DNA from: Limnanthes douglasii subsp. nivea
Taxonomy: Eukaryota > Streptophyta > Magnoliopsida > Brassicales > Limnanthaceae
Direction: 5' to 3'
DNA: 64,000 nt
NCBI GenBank assembly: GCA_036936605.1
Contig: JAUPFV010000002.1
Span: 322,664,893 to 322,728,892, forward strand
In this document: in pieces, positions 47,040-58,104 of the stretch
Position numbering within the stretch: position 1 is the first letter of the stretch
Layout of the letters: each line of letters opens with the position of its first letter
Made by a program: the position numbers and the translations under genes
Notes under the pieces: generated by a model
The model's database searches: none
Seen by the model: the letters and a program-made list of their open reading frames with translations, nothing else
Told to the model about the DNA's origin: nothing

Positions 47040-47961
47040 GCACACATTCTGCAGACTCAAGTAGTAGCAATGAGACAACCCATAAAATTTCATCTACTCA
47101 GTGATATTTATGATGAAATAGTTGAAGTAGTGTTAGAAGATGAGCTTTTTCTACTAAGTGTTGACGAGCCTAGTAATTGCGAACAAGCTATGACAGAGCC
47201 TGCATGGTGGAAGCTATGAAAAGTGAAATTGTTGTTATAGAAAATAACAATACATGGAAATTGGTAGAGCTACCACATGGGCATAAAGCCATAGGGTTGA
47301 AATGGGTCTACAAACTAAAGAGGGATACAGATGTACATATTATCAAGAACAAAGCCAGAGTTGTAGCAAAGGTTATATTCAACAACATGGAATAGACTTT
47401 GAAGAGATCTTTGCCCCAGTTACTTGCTTAGAAACGGTAAGATTACTATTAGTGCTTGCCGCCAAGAATAACTGGGAAGTGAATCACTTGGATGTAAAAT
47501 CCGCATTTGTTAATGGGAACTTACAATAAGTTGTCTATGTGTGTCAACCTGAGGGTTTTGTAAAAAAGGGTAAGGAACACTTTGTCTATAAGTTGGCGAA
47601 GGCTCTATATGGGTTAAGGCATGGGCCACGGGCTTGGTATGCCAAGTTAAGTAAGTGTCTTGAAGAGTTGGGCTTCAGTAAGTGTCCATATGAACATGAA
47701 GTATATACAAGGAGAGAAGGTAATGAAGTTCTGATTATTGGAGTATACGTGGATGATCTATTGGTCACAGGGACTAGTGTCGCAAACATTAGTAAGTTTA
47801 AGAGGCAAATGAGTGCAGAATTTGAGATGACTGATCTCGGGATATTATCTTACTATTTGGGTATTGAAGTCAGTCAAGGGCAGGGATATATTGACCTTAA
47901 ACAAGAAATTTATGCCAGGAAGTTACTTGACAAAGCTGGAATGGGTCGTTTAATGCCGTAA
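47040..47961 (+). pseudogene. Reverse transcriptase of copia C
   Basis: Blocks in order: NNTWKLVELPHGHKAIGLKW, KARVVAK, IFAPVTCLETVRLL, HLDVKSAFVNG (first Asp), a TAA at about 47527, CQPEGF, ALYGLRHGPRAWY and GVYVDDLLVTG with intact YVDD. The frame shifts at about 47958 after KAGMG. Confidence 0.88.
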
Positions 47962-47969
47962 AGTATCCT

Positions 47970-48704
47970 ATGGAGCCAACAATACAGATTGATAAAGATG
48001 AAAAGGGAAAGGCAGTGAACTCCACGAAATTTAAGAGCTTAATTGGTGGGTTGAGGTACTTGGTTCACACTCGTTCGGATATTGCTTACTTTGCTGGTGT
48101 GGTTAGCAGGTACATGGAAAGACCTACTGCATTGCATATGAATGCAGTTAAACGTATCTTGTGATTCATGAAAGGAACTATCAACTTTGGGTTAGTATAT
48201 TCAAGTGGGTCTGGAAATTATTTATTTTCCGGCTACTCAGATAGCGACCTAGCTGGTAATCTTGAGGATAGAAAAAGCACAGGTGGCATGGCTTTCTACT
48301 TGAATGAGAGTTTAATTACTTGGGTCTCACAAAATCAGCGTTGTGTGGCGTTGTCATCATGCGAAGCTGAATTCATGGCTGCTACAACGGCAGCATGTCA
48401 AGGTGTGTGGTTGAGCAAGTTACTTAGTCAAATAACAGATGTAAAGCACTCTCCAGTCGTGATATATATAGACAATCGTTCTACGACTGATTTGGGAAAA
48501 AATCCAGTTTTCCACGGAATAAGTAAATATATTGATATTAACTATCATTTCATTCGTGAATGTGTAGAGCGTGGGGAGACTATTGTCAAGCACATAAGTA
48601 CAGGGGAGCAGCTTGCAGACGTTTTAACTAAAGCGATGACCTCTGTGAAGTTCGAAGATATGCAAAATTTACTGGGCATGAAGAACCTACAAGTTGGAGT
48701 TTAG
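47970..48704 (+). pseudogene. Connection and RNase H of copia C
   Basis: After GGLRYLVHTRSDIAY and a TGA (about 48162, in place of Arg) the 178-codon ORF 48168-48704 encodes a complete copia RNase H: SDSDLAG, SSCEAEFMAATTAACQ, IDNRSTTDL and QLADVLTKAM. All four acidic catalytic positions are present. This is the best preserved RNase H in the window and was used to recognise the deletion in element A. Confidence 0.9.
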
Positions 48705-48707
48705 CTT

Positions 48708-48976
48708 ATAGGGGAGAATGTTGGAAGTAATCTAAACTAGTTGGTTTGAATACGTATTGTCTAGTTTATGACGTGTGTAATATGAGTTATTAGGGTAGTT
48801 ATTTAGATAAGATCGAACAATTTGTCTGTATTTTCTATATAAGAAAATAGACACCTGCATTGATATTTGGAATGAAGTTAACATTTATGCACTTCTTGTT
48901 TATCTTTATAAATATATAATAGTCTCTCTGTTAAGGTTATCAGCATTGTTGTTTATCTCTAGGATTTTTTCCTACA
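48708..48976 (+). repeat. Polypurine tract and 3' LTR of copia C
   Basis: TATAGGGGAGAA precedes the LTR (48719-48976), which starts TGTTGGAAG and ends TTTTCCTACA. A TATA-like stretch, CTATATAAGAAA, lies at 48835-48846. There is no matching 5' LTR in the window. Confidence 0.88.
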
Positions 48977-48989
48977 AAAAATAGCAAAA

Positions 48990-49445
48990 GTGGTTAACCA
49001 AATAAAGGCCATTGGTGTTGTGATTAAGCTAGACTATGTGAAGAAGAAATTGTTAAGATCAGTCTCGTCAAAGTTTACCCAAATTGTAGCGTCGATTGAA
49101 CAATTTGGAGATGCCAAAAACAAGTCGTTTGAAGATGTTATTAGGGCACTAAGATCCCATGGAGAACGTCTTAAAACCGATGAAGAAGAAAAGCATGATG
49201 AAAAAGTGTTTTTAACAAAAGCATAATAGGAGTCCCAATTCAACTCGACATATACTGGAGGGACCCGAGGTCGCGGTCGATGAAGAGGTATAGGTGGCTT
49301 TGGCTATACGAGAGGAAGCTTTTCCTATGTAATATCAAAATCTGTTGATGAAGAAGGACATATTCAGAGAAATTCGAACTTTGATATCACAAAGGTACGA
49401 TGTAGTTGTCATAATTTTGGGCAGTATGTTAGGGATTGCAAACCA
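48990..49445 (+). pseudogene. Gag of copia D (partial)
   Basis: A 78-codon open piece (VVIKLDYVKKKLLRSVSSKF, EEKHDEKVFLTKA) is followed by a glycine/arginine stretch and a zinc knuckle with one Cys lost (SCHNFGQYVRDC, about 49400-49440; the His also reads Gln). Confidence 0.8.
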
Positions 49446-49460
49446 AAGAAAAAGGAAACA

Positions 49461-50844
49461 ATGAATCTAACAAAAAAAGTAGAAGAGAAAGATATATTGC
49501 TAGTCATGGAGACCAATTTTTTTTTTTCTAGAGAGAAAAAATTAATGCTGGCCAAAGATAAATCTGAAAAAATGGCAACGAAAGGGAGTGTTGATGAATC
49601 AATATGGTACTACGACACATGCGCTTCAAATCATATGACCGGGGACCGAAATCTATTGACAAAATTTAAAAATCAATTAGTGGTACTGTAAAGTTTGGCG
49701 ATGGCTCTATGATCAATATTTGTGGAAGAGGAACGACAAACTTCCGAAGCAAAACCGAGCAAAACTTGCGCATGAAGAACGTCTATTATGTACCAGGATT
49801 AAAATCTAATATCATTATTTGAGGACAAGTAGACGATTGAAGGTGGATTTCTAAGTGTTTTTTATACATATTACAATCTGGTGACCAAAATACCTCGAGC
49901 AGAAAATAGACTTTATGTAATGAAAATGAGTCAAGAAATTTCATAACGTCTCCTATCTAGCGAATCTGAAACTCTCGCTTGTGGCATGCCCGTTATGGGG
50001 ATCTGCACTTTCAAGCCTTGTAAAAAATTGGACGAGATAAATTAGCCCATGGATTACCTAAATTTAAACAAGATGGTCAGAATTGTGATGTGTATGTTCT
50101 TGGGAAACAACACAAAGGAAGGTTTCCAACACAAAGTCACTAACGAGCAAGTTCGTTGTTAGATCTAATCCAAACATATATTTATGGTCCTATTTCACCA
50201 ATTACCAAAGGAGGGAACAAGTATTTTATTTTGTGTGTTGATGATTTTAGCAGGTACATGTGAAGATGAAGCACGTACTGGATTTAAGAATTTCAAAGCA
50301 GAATTCGAGACACAATTGGGAAAGAAAATAAAAATGTTACGGACAAACAGAGCCGGAGAATTTTCAGTCTCAAGAGTTTAAATTATTTTGTGAGTTTCAT
50401 GGAATTCAAAGGCAAATGACAGTACCATATTCACCACAATAAAATGGTGTGGTAGAAAGAAGAAATCAAACCATTGTCGAGATGATGAGATGTTTTCTGA
50501 AAGATAAACAAATACCGTATGAATTTTGGGCAGAAGCTGCAACAACCTATTTTCTAAATCGTTGTCCCACAAGAGCTATAAGTGGAAGGACACCATATGA
50601 AGTCTACTTTGGAAAAACACCAAGTGTAAGTCATTTTCGACTTTTTGGATGTATAACTTATGTTAAAAATCTGAAATATGATGTGAAGAAGCTTGATCAT
50701 CGAAGCAACAAAGTTCTTTCTCTTGGTTATGAACCTGGTTTAAAAGCCTACAGATTTGTGAATCCAAAAACAATGAAAATAATAGTCAGTCAAGATGTGG
50801 TATTTCGAGAGTCTGAGAAAGAGAACTGGTCTGACACTGTCTAA
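49461..50844 (+). pseudogene. Protease-integrase of copia D
   Basis: 49461-49691 has WYYDTCASNHMTGDRN, the intact protease motif. Then come pieces of the pre-integrase zinc domain and integrase, including LRTNRAGEF (second Asp to Asn), and a 131-codon ORF (50449-50844) starting VERRNQT with the Glu and continuing to the tail motif RFVNPKTMKIIVSQDVVF. Frameshifts and stops separate them. Confidence 0.85.
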
Positions 50845-50914
50845 TCCATGGAACTTCAACTAGTAACTTCATTTCCATTAGATAATCAACTGGAGAAGTA
50901 TAATCTTTGATTTT

Positions 50915-52160
50915 TTTTTACGATTTGAATTAAGTTGTAATTTACCTTACAAATACTTACAACCATATCTTTGCAACAACCAGAAACCCAATATTCAAAC
51001 ATTGAATGATTAAAAAACCGAAGATGTTCCCTAGAAATGTGCATCACTTACCTGAATCTTTGCTAACGAAGAGGAGGGTTGCTCAGATAATTTTAAAAAA
51101 AAGTCAAAGAAAATAAACATATAAACACCTATATGATGTTTCAAAATTATAGAAGTATAAAATAAATTGGTAGATTTTTTCCGTCATCATTCACCAAGGT
51201 CTTGGGGGCGGGGGGCACTGGAGTACCTTTAAAATCTTGAAGTTATCAAAGAATAATCAACTTTTTAGATTATGTGTAGTCTTTACTTCATTATCCGTTA
51301 AAAATTAAAGAGGCTACTAAGTACAACCAATGAAGAATCAAAGAATTTCAAATCTAGTAGGAAGAAAAAATAAATTAGTAAATATTGAATATATAACACC
51401 CTAACAACCTACTAAATGTTAGTTTCACTATTTCCTTTCAAGAAAATAAAGCTCTTAACCTCAAGGGAGGTTTTTGTCTGCGAATGTTTTTAATGAGGCA
51501 AGAACGGTTTAGTACTGACCAATCCAAAAACGTCTCTATTAACAGTTCAGCTAGGATAAATTAGAATTAATAGGTAGTAAGACTCTTAAAAGACTAAACG
51601 AAGATGGTTGGCATAAATATTTCAATATGAAAAATATGTACGATGGAATAGCTTCGGATGTGAAGACAAATGTTCCGCAGAGAACAAGTTCAAACGTCCA
51701 ATCCTCGACTAATGAGATGTTTCGACAAATATGAGTAGATTCTGTGGACAATCAAAACTAGTTATTCTTTGATTCTTTGATACTCTGACATGGAGTAAGG
51801 TGATACTGCTAAAGAGACAAATGGCATAACCCGTTAGTAGTGGCCCATCAATCATTTTAATACTAAAAAATCCAAACAATTGGTAAATTATATGATTTCT
51901 AGATCGTTAGCATAAGATAATATTAGATTTTTCTAATATCTTATAAATAAATTTTGTAGCAGTAAAGTATAAATAAAGATCTAATAACCATATATTAAAT
52001 ACCCATTCATCTATTTTATTATCATTTAAAAAAAAATTGGTAATCTATATTATTCACAAATGTTTCAAGATATTTTTGATTTCAGATCTCCTCATCATCT
52101 CTCAATTATCAAACGAAAGATAAATTTAATATTTAGTCAAAATATTTTAATTTTGATCGG
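50915..52160 (+). repeat. Repeat P, copy P2 (uninterrupted)
   Basis: Corresponds to 6500-6825 plus 10423-11350 with no copia insertion between. A G-rich tract (51204-51215) precedes CACTGGAGTACC. No coding region. Confidence 0.6.
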
Positions 52161-53050
52161 TAAACAAAATATATGTTTAAAATAATAGTTTTAATTAGAA
52201 ACTATAAATAAATTATATTTTAAAATAAATATAAACAAGTTAAAGTTTTTATAATTTAACTTTATCGTTTAGGGTATATACTTCTAAGTCCTAAACTTTA
52301 TATATCAAATAAAACTTAATTTGTTACAAGACTAGTGTATTCAAGTATCTTATAACAAATTTAAAATCCATACTTTTATACAGTAATAATAAATTTTTAA
52401 CGGAGCACTTGTAATGAAAATAAGCTAAACAACTCAAATAAGAACTACTTTCAATATTTACTCTCAAAATTTAAAAAGAACATTATAAACATTAGCTTTA
52501 ACTCTTAGAAGACACGTATTTATGGATACATGACATTCGTTCATCAAATAATTTGTTATAAACATTATAAATTTAACCGTTAACCATTTAAAATATTATA
52601 GTAATATTAGATAGTGTATTAAAAAAGTATTGATTTATTATTAAACATTCTTTCTATCGGATCAAACTCTCTCTTTATTTTATATCTTATTTTACTCGAT
52701 TTGAACACTCTACTTCTGGTGCTACTATAGGCCTTCTTAAAGATCTTTCTAACCGCTTCACCTATCTTACCCCTAAGTTTGACACGATGTTCACTTAATT
52801 CAAAACTTTCATACAACTAGTATAAAACCTCTTCTTTTAATATCTTCCCAGAGAAAACATGATTATGTCCTTTTTCATAATAAATGGTAGATAAATTATG
52901 TCCAAATATAACTATACCAAATTTGTGCTCTCCGTGAGTTGTATCTTGTAAGAAAGTATTGATGTATTACTATACTTATAGGTTGAATTCCTTTTCTGGA
53001 TTATTTGATTCCAAAATATAATTAAACCTAAACCATGACCCTAGTGCCTC
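52161..53050. other. AT-rich flank upstream of the MADS-box gene
   Basis: No gene or repeat partner could be supported. A 65-codon minus-strand frame (52816-52619) is rich in Lys and Arg but matches nothing I know. This stretch probably holds the upstream control region of the gene at 53140. Confidence 0.4.
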
Positions 53051-53055
53051 TTCTT

Positions 53056-53061
53056 TATAAA
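53056..53061 (+). promoter_or_regulatory. TATA box of the MADS-box gene
   Basis: TATAAA in the context CTTCTTTATAAACAAC, 79 bases before the start codon. That predicts a short 5' leader of about 50 bases with CT-rich sequence (CTCTTCTTCTCTC), common in plant leaders. Confidence 0.65.
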
Positions 53062-53139
53062 CAACACAAGTCCTATATTCTAGATACACAAAAAGGTTGA
53101 ACTCTTCTTCTCTCTTTTTTCCGCTGCTCTCCTGTCAAC

Positions 53140-53649
53140 ATGGTTAAGAGAAAAAATTCTTATATTGTTGATAGGGCACAGAGAAAAGCAACTTACAACC
53201 AGAGAAGCAAAGGTGTTTTGAAAATGGCCAATGAGCTTAGCATCTTGTGCGATGTTAAGGTTTGTACAATCATACAAAGTGAGTTCGACGCTGCACCCAT
53301 CATTCAACCTTCTCTTGATGAAGCTAGAGATATTCTTCAGGAATTCATGAACATGGCACCGGAGCCGCGAGAGAAAAATATGCTCGACCAAGAGACATAT
53401 CTACGCGATAAAATCCAAAAACTGTGGCAGAAGTGTGGAGAGCAAAGCAAGAAGAATCATGACATGTGGATGACTCATGTTATGTTCCAGCTCGCAAACG
53501 GTGAGATTGAGGTAAAAGACCTCAGCTATGATGAACTCATACGGGTTATGGAGATAAACAGTCAATATCTGAAGGATATTCAAGCAAGATGCGAACTTCT
53601 CAAAAGAGCTGCAAGTACTTCCGCGAGTTCATCAGGGCCAACTCACTAA
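53140..53649 (+). CDS. Type I MADS-box transcription factor (M-gamma, AGL80-like)
   Basis: A single open frame of 169 codons without introns, as usual for type I MADS genes. Residues 1-57 form the MADS domain (MVKRKNSYIVDRAQRKATYN, then KGVLKMANELSILCDVKVCT). The rest contains the M-gamma C-terminal pattern (QEFMNMAPEPREKNMLDQET; a helix with MTHVMFQLANGE; then QYLKDIQARCELLKR). AGL80/PHERES-type proteins bind CArG-like DNA as dimers and act in the female gametophyte (central cell) and endosperm. The start has a good context (A at -3, G at +4) and a TATA box upstream. The basic helix is poorer in Lys/Arg than usual. It is the only intact gene in the window. Confidence 0.9.
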   Translation: MVKRKNSYIVDRAQRKATYNQRSKGVLKMANELSILCDVKVCTIIQSEFDAAPIIQPSLDEARDILQEFMNMAPEPREKNMLDQETYLRDKIQKLWQKCGEQSKKNHDMWMTHVMFQLANGEIEVKDLSYDELIRVMEINSQYLKDIQARCELLKRAASTSASSSGPTH

Positions 53650-53774
53650 ATCCAGCATTCATAATTTATAAATTCCAGGCATTGGTTGATTGTTATGTTG
53701 TCTTTTTCAGTTCATTAAAACTTCCATGAATGTTTTTTAAGGTTTTTGTTACCATCTCATGAAGATATTTTAGT
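53650..53774 (+). other. 3' flank of the MADS-box gene
   Basis: AT-rich sequence after the TAA stop; no AATAAA signal is visible before the S fragment at 53775. Confidence 0.4.
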
Positions 53775-53830
53775 GATAGTTTGAACTAAGATACACCTAT
53801 GTTGGGTAGGTTACCATTTGGATCCACATT
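53775..53830 (-). repeat. Small S-family fragment (S4)
   Basis: Reverse complement matches 31025-31085 (GGATCCAAATGGTAACCTAC versus the same with GTGACC). It lies about 125 bases behind the MADS stop codon and adjoins repeat R4. Confidence 0.7.
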
Positions 53831-55295
53831 AATTTCATGCTCACGAATAATATAAAGTTATATATATATAATATTATAGAATCTGAAAATCTAATTTAGA
53901 TCTGGTGAATTGTTATTTAGTTAGAAAACTAATAACTACATTTTAGATTTGTATTTGATTGTTTGGAAATCATATTTTTTTATGAATAAAATTTTCAAAA
54001 AATAAATATGATTAGAGCATTAACAACGGAAGCGTTAAATCATACGTTAAACATTAAACAATCTTCTCCAATGAATATATTAAGATGGAAGTTAGTTAAC
54101 GTGAAAGTAATTTTTGCTAACTCACCTGTTAAATTCTCATAGTGAGTGAGCATATATATCCTTCGTATTTGGTGGTTGTTTTTCCTTATTTTCCTCCTTC
54201 ATTTTCTCTATTTGTTATTTTATTTATTAATTAATATCTTTTAACATATATCATTAGAGTGGAATCAGATTAGTTAGCTAAAAATAGGTAAACTATATTT
54301 ATTTTCTTACGTGTCACTAATTAACGTTTAATTTTAACACGTACGACTGTACACGCTCTTATATTGTGAATATAAATTTACATCATAAATTTTAACACGT
54401 ACGACTGTACACGCTCTTATGTTTTCATAATGCTTTATTGAGTAACTAGGCCTCGTGTCTAATCAACATAGATACTTGCGTGAAAATGTAATAAAACCAT
54501 ACGTATTTAGTTTTGTAGCTTATTTAATTTCAGTTATTAAATATTTATGACTATTTTAACACATAATTATCTTAACTTACTCGAATGGAGCACATTGATT
54601 CAATATTTGCTAAATGAATTAGTTGGAAAGCTTAAGAAAACTAAACATTGTATAAATCAACCGAATTTATTTTAAAAATCATTTTGTTTATTCCGAGTTT
54701 ATATACTATTTGGGATGCTTCATCCTCTAATTATCCATGCGATGTGGCTCTGGAGTCATTGAATATCACATAGATATATAACAAAGATTGGGGAAAATTA
54801 AGATCACTTTGTTTATTAAAAAAATAAAATTATTCAAGTAAAATATTCTCATATTTGTTTATATAAATAAAATAGTGATTATATATTAATAATATTTTAT
54901 TTAAAAAATAACTTATATAATTTGGAATTTACCAAAAATATATAGGTGTGAATCAGGTCTCACTTGCTGGTATGATATTTTCAACTTTAGATCAAGGAAT
55001 CCGCAAGACTTTGCTCTTGGTTGTACTTTAAAAATGTTTCATACTAGTTGAGATATTTAATTCACTTATATATTATATATTATATATTATATATTATTTT
55101 CAATCTAAGAGATGTGGGACAACTCATCAAGTGAATGGTCAACTTTATTTTTTAACACTCTTCATTAAACTCGATTTGATATAATGGGCATGATATTTAC
55201 CATAGTGAGATGTAATGAGTGTGATATGTTCCATAGTGCCATCGCGGATATGACCGCTTGTTAAACACATCGCTTAGGACTTCGTTGTGATACCA
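53821..55295 (-). repeat. Repeat R, copy R4
   Basis: Nearly full-length match to R1, ending in the reversed primer-like TGATACCA (55288-55295). It differs by a replacement around 54363-54420, where about 100 bp were lost and a 32 bp segment duplicated, and by a TATAT expansion at 55067-55097. No gene. Confidence 0.7.
54331..54420. repeat. 32 bp segment duplicated at 58 bp spacing
   Basis: ATTTTAACACGTACGACTGT and the following CACGCTCTTAT occur at 54331-54362 and 54389-54420. R1 has one copy (about 13186-13217). Confidence 0.9.
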
Positions 55296-55352
55296 TGACA
55301 GAAAAGTGATAATAATTGATGTGTTTATTCCAATAAGAATACTGCTCAGATA

Positions 55353-55457
55353 TAGAGTAATGTAAAATACTTTGTTAGATTTAACCTAGTGTTTCACGAC
55401 CATTTGTGGAATCATATGATAGAGTAATGTAAAATACTTTGTTAGATTTAACCTAGT
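55353..55457. repeat. 38 bp segment duplicated at 67 bp spacing
   Basis: The 38 bp from TAGAGTAATGTAAAATAC to TTAACCTAGT occur at 55353-55390 and 55420-55457 with no mismatch. They separate R4 from a copia RNase H fragment. Confidence 0.9.
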
Positions 55458-55489
55458 AGAGATACATGTAAATATTTGAAGGAAGACTT

Positions 55490-55690
55490 GGATAAACCGA
55501 CATCATTTTTCTGTGATAATTAATCAAGAAGCTTTACATATTACAGCCAATCCAGTTTTTCATGAGCGTACTAAGTACATTGGGATTGATTGTCATATAA
55601 TTCGAGAAAAACTTCAAGTTGAAATAATTGGCACTCAAGAAAGATGAATTTAATTTTTTATGTAGAAAGCTCTGCAAGATGAGGAGGATT
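55490..55690 (+). pseudogene. Copia RNase H fragment
   Basis: Frames read SFFCDN, then [20 protein letters not shown] and [11 protein letters not shown], the C-terminal part of copia RNase H (catalytic Asp in DN, His in FHERTK). It is from a different copia lineage than A-E. The N-terminal half and the rest of pol are absent. Confidence 0.8.
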
Positions 55691-55944
55691 GCTAAAGTAT
55701 CTTTGTATTAATTGTAAAGTAACCGTAGAATAAAACTAGATGAATGGTTGCACTAATTTATGTATGAATTTAATGAGAATGACTCTACTAATGACAGTCA
55801 TAGTTAGCAATAACTATGTTAATTATATTCATAACTAATATTGATTGTATTGCTTATAGTCAATTAGCTCTAGCTATAATGTGTGTATATGTATTAGAAG
55901 TATTATTATTGAAATAAATACATTACTTTTTATCATTTTTTACA
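55691..55944 (+). repeat. Partial 3' LTR behind the copia RNase H fragment
   Basis: Sequence after a GATGAGGAGGATTG purine-rich run matches the reverse complement of 14131-14312 and ends TTTTTTACA. Position after RNase H supports a 3' LTR; its exact start is uncertain. Confidence 0.6.
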
Positions 55945-56690
55945 GACTTCTTTAAAATATCCATCAAATAACGTCTGATGCGAGGTTTTCATTAATATTC
56001 TTAAATTTAAAAGTTGTGGTCTTACTATATTCATTTTTTCGTAAGTTTAGAAGTTCTGGTATTATTATATTAATTTTTTGTGATAGTTTAATTAACTTTT
56101 GTTGGAGACCGGGAAAATAATAATTATGGAGTATCTTTATTAATGTATATTTATCATTGATTTTTATATTTTTTATATTAATTTATTATTTCATTTCGTT
56201 GATAAATGAATAAATAATCTAACAAGTTGTTATTTTGAATTTTATAAGCTATTTGATGGATAATTAGAAGAGATTGACCAGAAAAACTAAAAATGAGTTT
56301 AAATAAAAATAAAAGGTTCAATAAAAAAGATAAAAGAATAAGACTTATTAAATAAATCTCTAAGTGGTCCTCATGGTAACATGGATATAGATTATATGTA
56401 TTTTTTCTTAATACCCATCAATTTATCTATAAATAATGGACAAAGTACAAAAACAAAAATGATGGGTGGCTTTTTCTTTCAAAAAAATGTAAGAGAAGAA
56501 GGAAAAAAAATACATAACATTTTAATAGATAAATTTTAGTTATATTTTAGTAGATATTTTTGGTTCCAAACGATAAATCTCATTTCGTATGCTCAAACGA
56601 AAGCGTAAAATATACAACAAATTCAAATAGACCAAAATATGAGATTCCATAAAGAAAAACAATTTTTTAAAAAGTTTAACAAGAGTCTAA
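55945..56690. other. Unassigned AT-rich stretch
   Basis: No gene. A diverged tandem pair of about 40-45 bp (TTAAATTTAAAAGTTGTGGT and GTAAGTTTAGAAGTTCTGGT) lies at 56002-56090. Confidence 0.4.
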
Positions 56691-57560
56691 GATGATAACA
56701 AAACATTTTTAGACAATAAATGGCTTCATCAAGGGCATTGAAAGCTTATCGAGTCTATGATAATAACAAGTCTTTGAGGATTGACTATCATTCGTTAAAA
56801 AAGAAATTGCTCCATTAGGGACATTAAGGTTTTATAATTTTATAATAATGAGAGGAAAAACTCTATAAAAAATAAAGTGCTCTATCATAGACATCAAAAT
56901 TTTATACTTTGATAGAATAGTAACCTTCCATTGTTTCGAAAATAGAGGCAAAATCTCTTAAACATGCCTAAACAATTCTCAAAAACTCCAAGAAATGAAC
57001 GTAATTGTTCATAATACAGTCTTGGTTTATTGAGATTAATCAATCAATATGAAAAATAAAGAGTATTAAGTGTTTAATGAGACAACAAATACTCATAACA
57101 TAAAATTATAATAAATATTACTCAAAAATAAACCAGAGTTTAGTACAAAAGTAAAATACAACATTTTGGAAATTAAAAAATATTGAGTAATAAGAAGTCG
57201 AGTTTAAACTTTATTTTTAGCAGCAATAGCATATTTGGCTGGAATAATATGAGTATACATATCAGTTATTTGGACTTTAGTACCATCAACATCGTCACTT
57301 TTAGCACCAACAACGTGAACATTACTAGTCAAACCATCATCTTTATGCATACAATTTCCTTCATTTGGCAAACGTAGCCTCTTTCATGTCATTCATTTCA
57401 TTATTTTCAATTTATTAAAGGAGGTCGCAATATCTGCACCATCCTTATTAAAAATCAATAAAGGAAGAGAGTTAAAAATATTATATAGCGTCAAATATCA
57501 AATTTAAGTTATTTTTAGTTAGTTCCATTGGCAAAAGATGGGCTAGAAGCTTGATTTTGT
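56691..57560 (-). repeat. S-family repeat, copy S3 (3' end)
   Basis: Reverse complement of 57560-56691 aligns with S2 from about 32050 to 32820: a coding-like part (DGLTSNVHVVGAKSDD), then the AT-rich tail and its tandem units. Divergence is clearly greater than between S1 and S2. The small plus-strand frame at 57183-57377 is a shadow of this. Confidence 0.65.
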
Positions 57561-57566
57561 TGGCTA

Positions 57567-58100
57567 GATCCACATTAATTTCATCATCACGAATAATATA
57601 AAATATATATTATAGAATCTTAAAATCTAATTTAGATATGGTGAATTGTTATTTAGTTAGAAAACTAATAACTACATTTTAGATTTGTATTTGATTGTTT
57701 ATATTCAAATAAAATAATCTCATGTTTGTTTATATAAATATAATATGGACTATATATTTATAATATTTTATTTAATAAATAACCTATTTAATTTGGACTT
57801 TACCAAAAATACATAGGTGTGAATTAGGTCTCGCTTCGTGGCATGATATTTCCCACTTTAGATCAAGGAATTCGTACGACTTTCCTCTTGGTTGTACTGT
57901 AAAAATGTCTCATACTAGTTGAATGATTTAATTCATTTATATATTGTATATTGTTTTCAATCTAAGAGATGTGGGAAAGCTGATCAAGTGAAGGGTCAAG
58001 TTTATTTTTTAACACTCTTCATTAAACTTGATTCGATATAATGGGCATGATATTTACCATAGTGAGATGTAATGGGTGTGATGTTTTCCATAGTTTGGGT
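57567..58100 (-). repeat. Repeat R, copy R5 (internally deleted)
   Basis: Starts GATCCACATTAATTTCAT like R4. It lacks about 870 bp relative to R4 (between 57700 and 57703) and is cut at 58100 by LINE sequence. Confidence 0.7.
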
Positions 58101-58104
58101 AAGC

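Larger units (their letters stand above)
44801..48976 (+). mobile_element. Ty1/copia retrotransposon C (5'-truncated, 3' LTR kept)
   Basis: Gag to RNase H in copia order, then a purine tract and a 258 bp LTR. The left LTR, primer site and start of gag are missing; the left edge joins gypsy G4. The protein is related to element A but the LTR is different. In-frame stops occur near 44949, 46855, 47527 and 48162, with frameshifts near 46315 and 47958. The right LTR abuts copia D with no filler, as expected for a nested insertion. Confidence 0.92.
48977..50905 (+). mobile_element. Ty1/copia element D (B family, fragment)
   Basis: Begins inside gag exactly at the end of copia C's LTR (B position about 7421) and runs through protease and integrase to the integrase-RT linker, where it is cut at about 50905. 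No LTR remains. The sequence matches B and E. Confidence 0.88.

Noticed and set aside
52619..52816. Basic 65-codon minus-strand ORF upstream of the MADS gene
   Set aside because: No recognisable domain, no promoter and no second copy; probably chance in AT-rich DNA.
53080..53391. 103-codon minus-strand ORF
   Set aside because: It overlaps the MADS-box gene in antisense and has no motif.
57183..57377. 64-codon plus-strand ORF
   Set aside because: Lies antisense to the S3 coding-like segment and has low-complexity composition.
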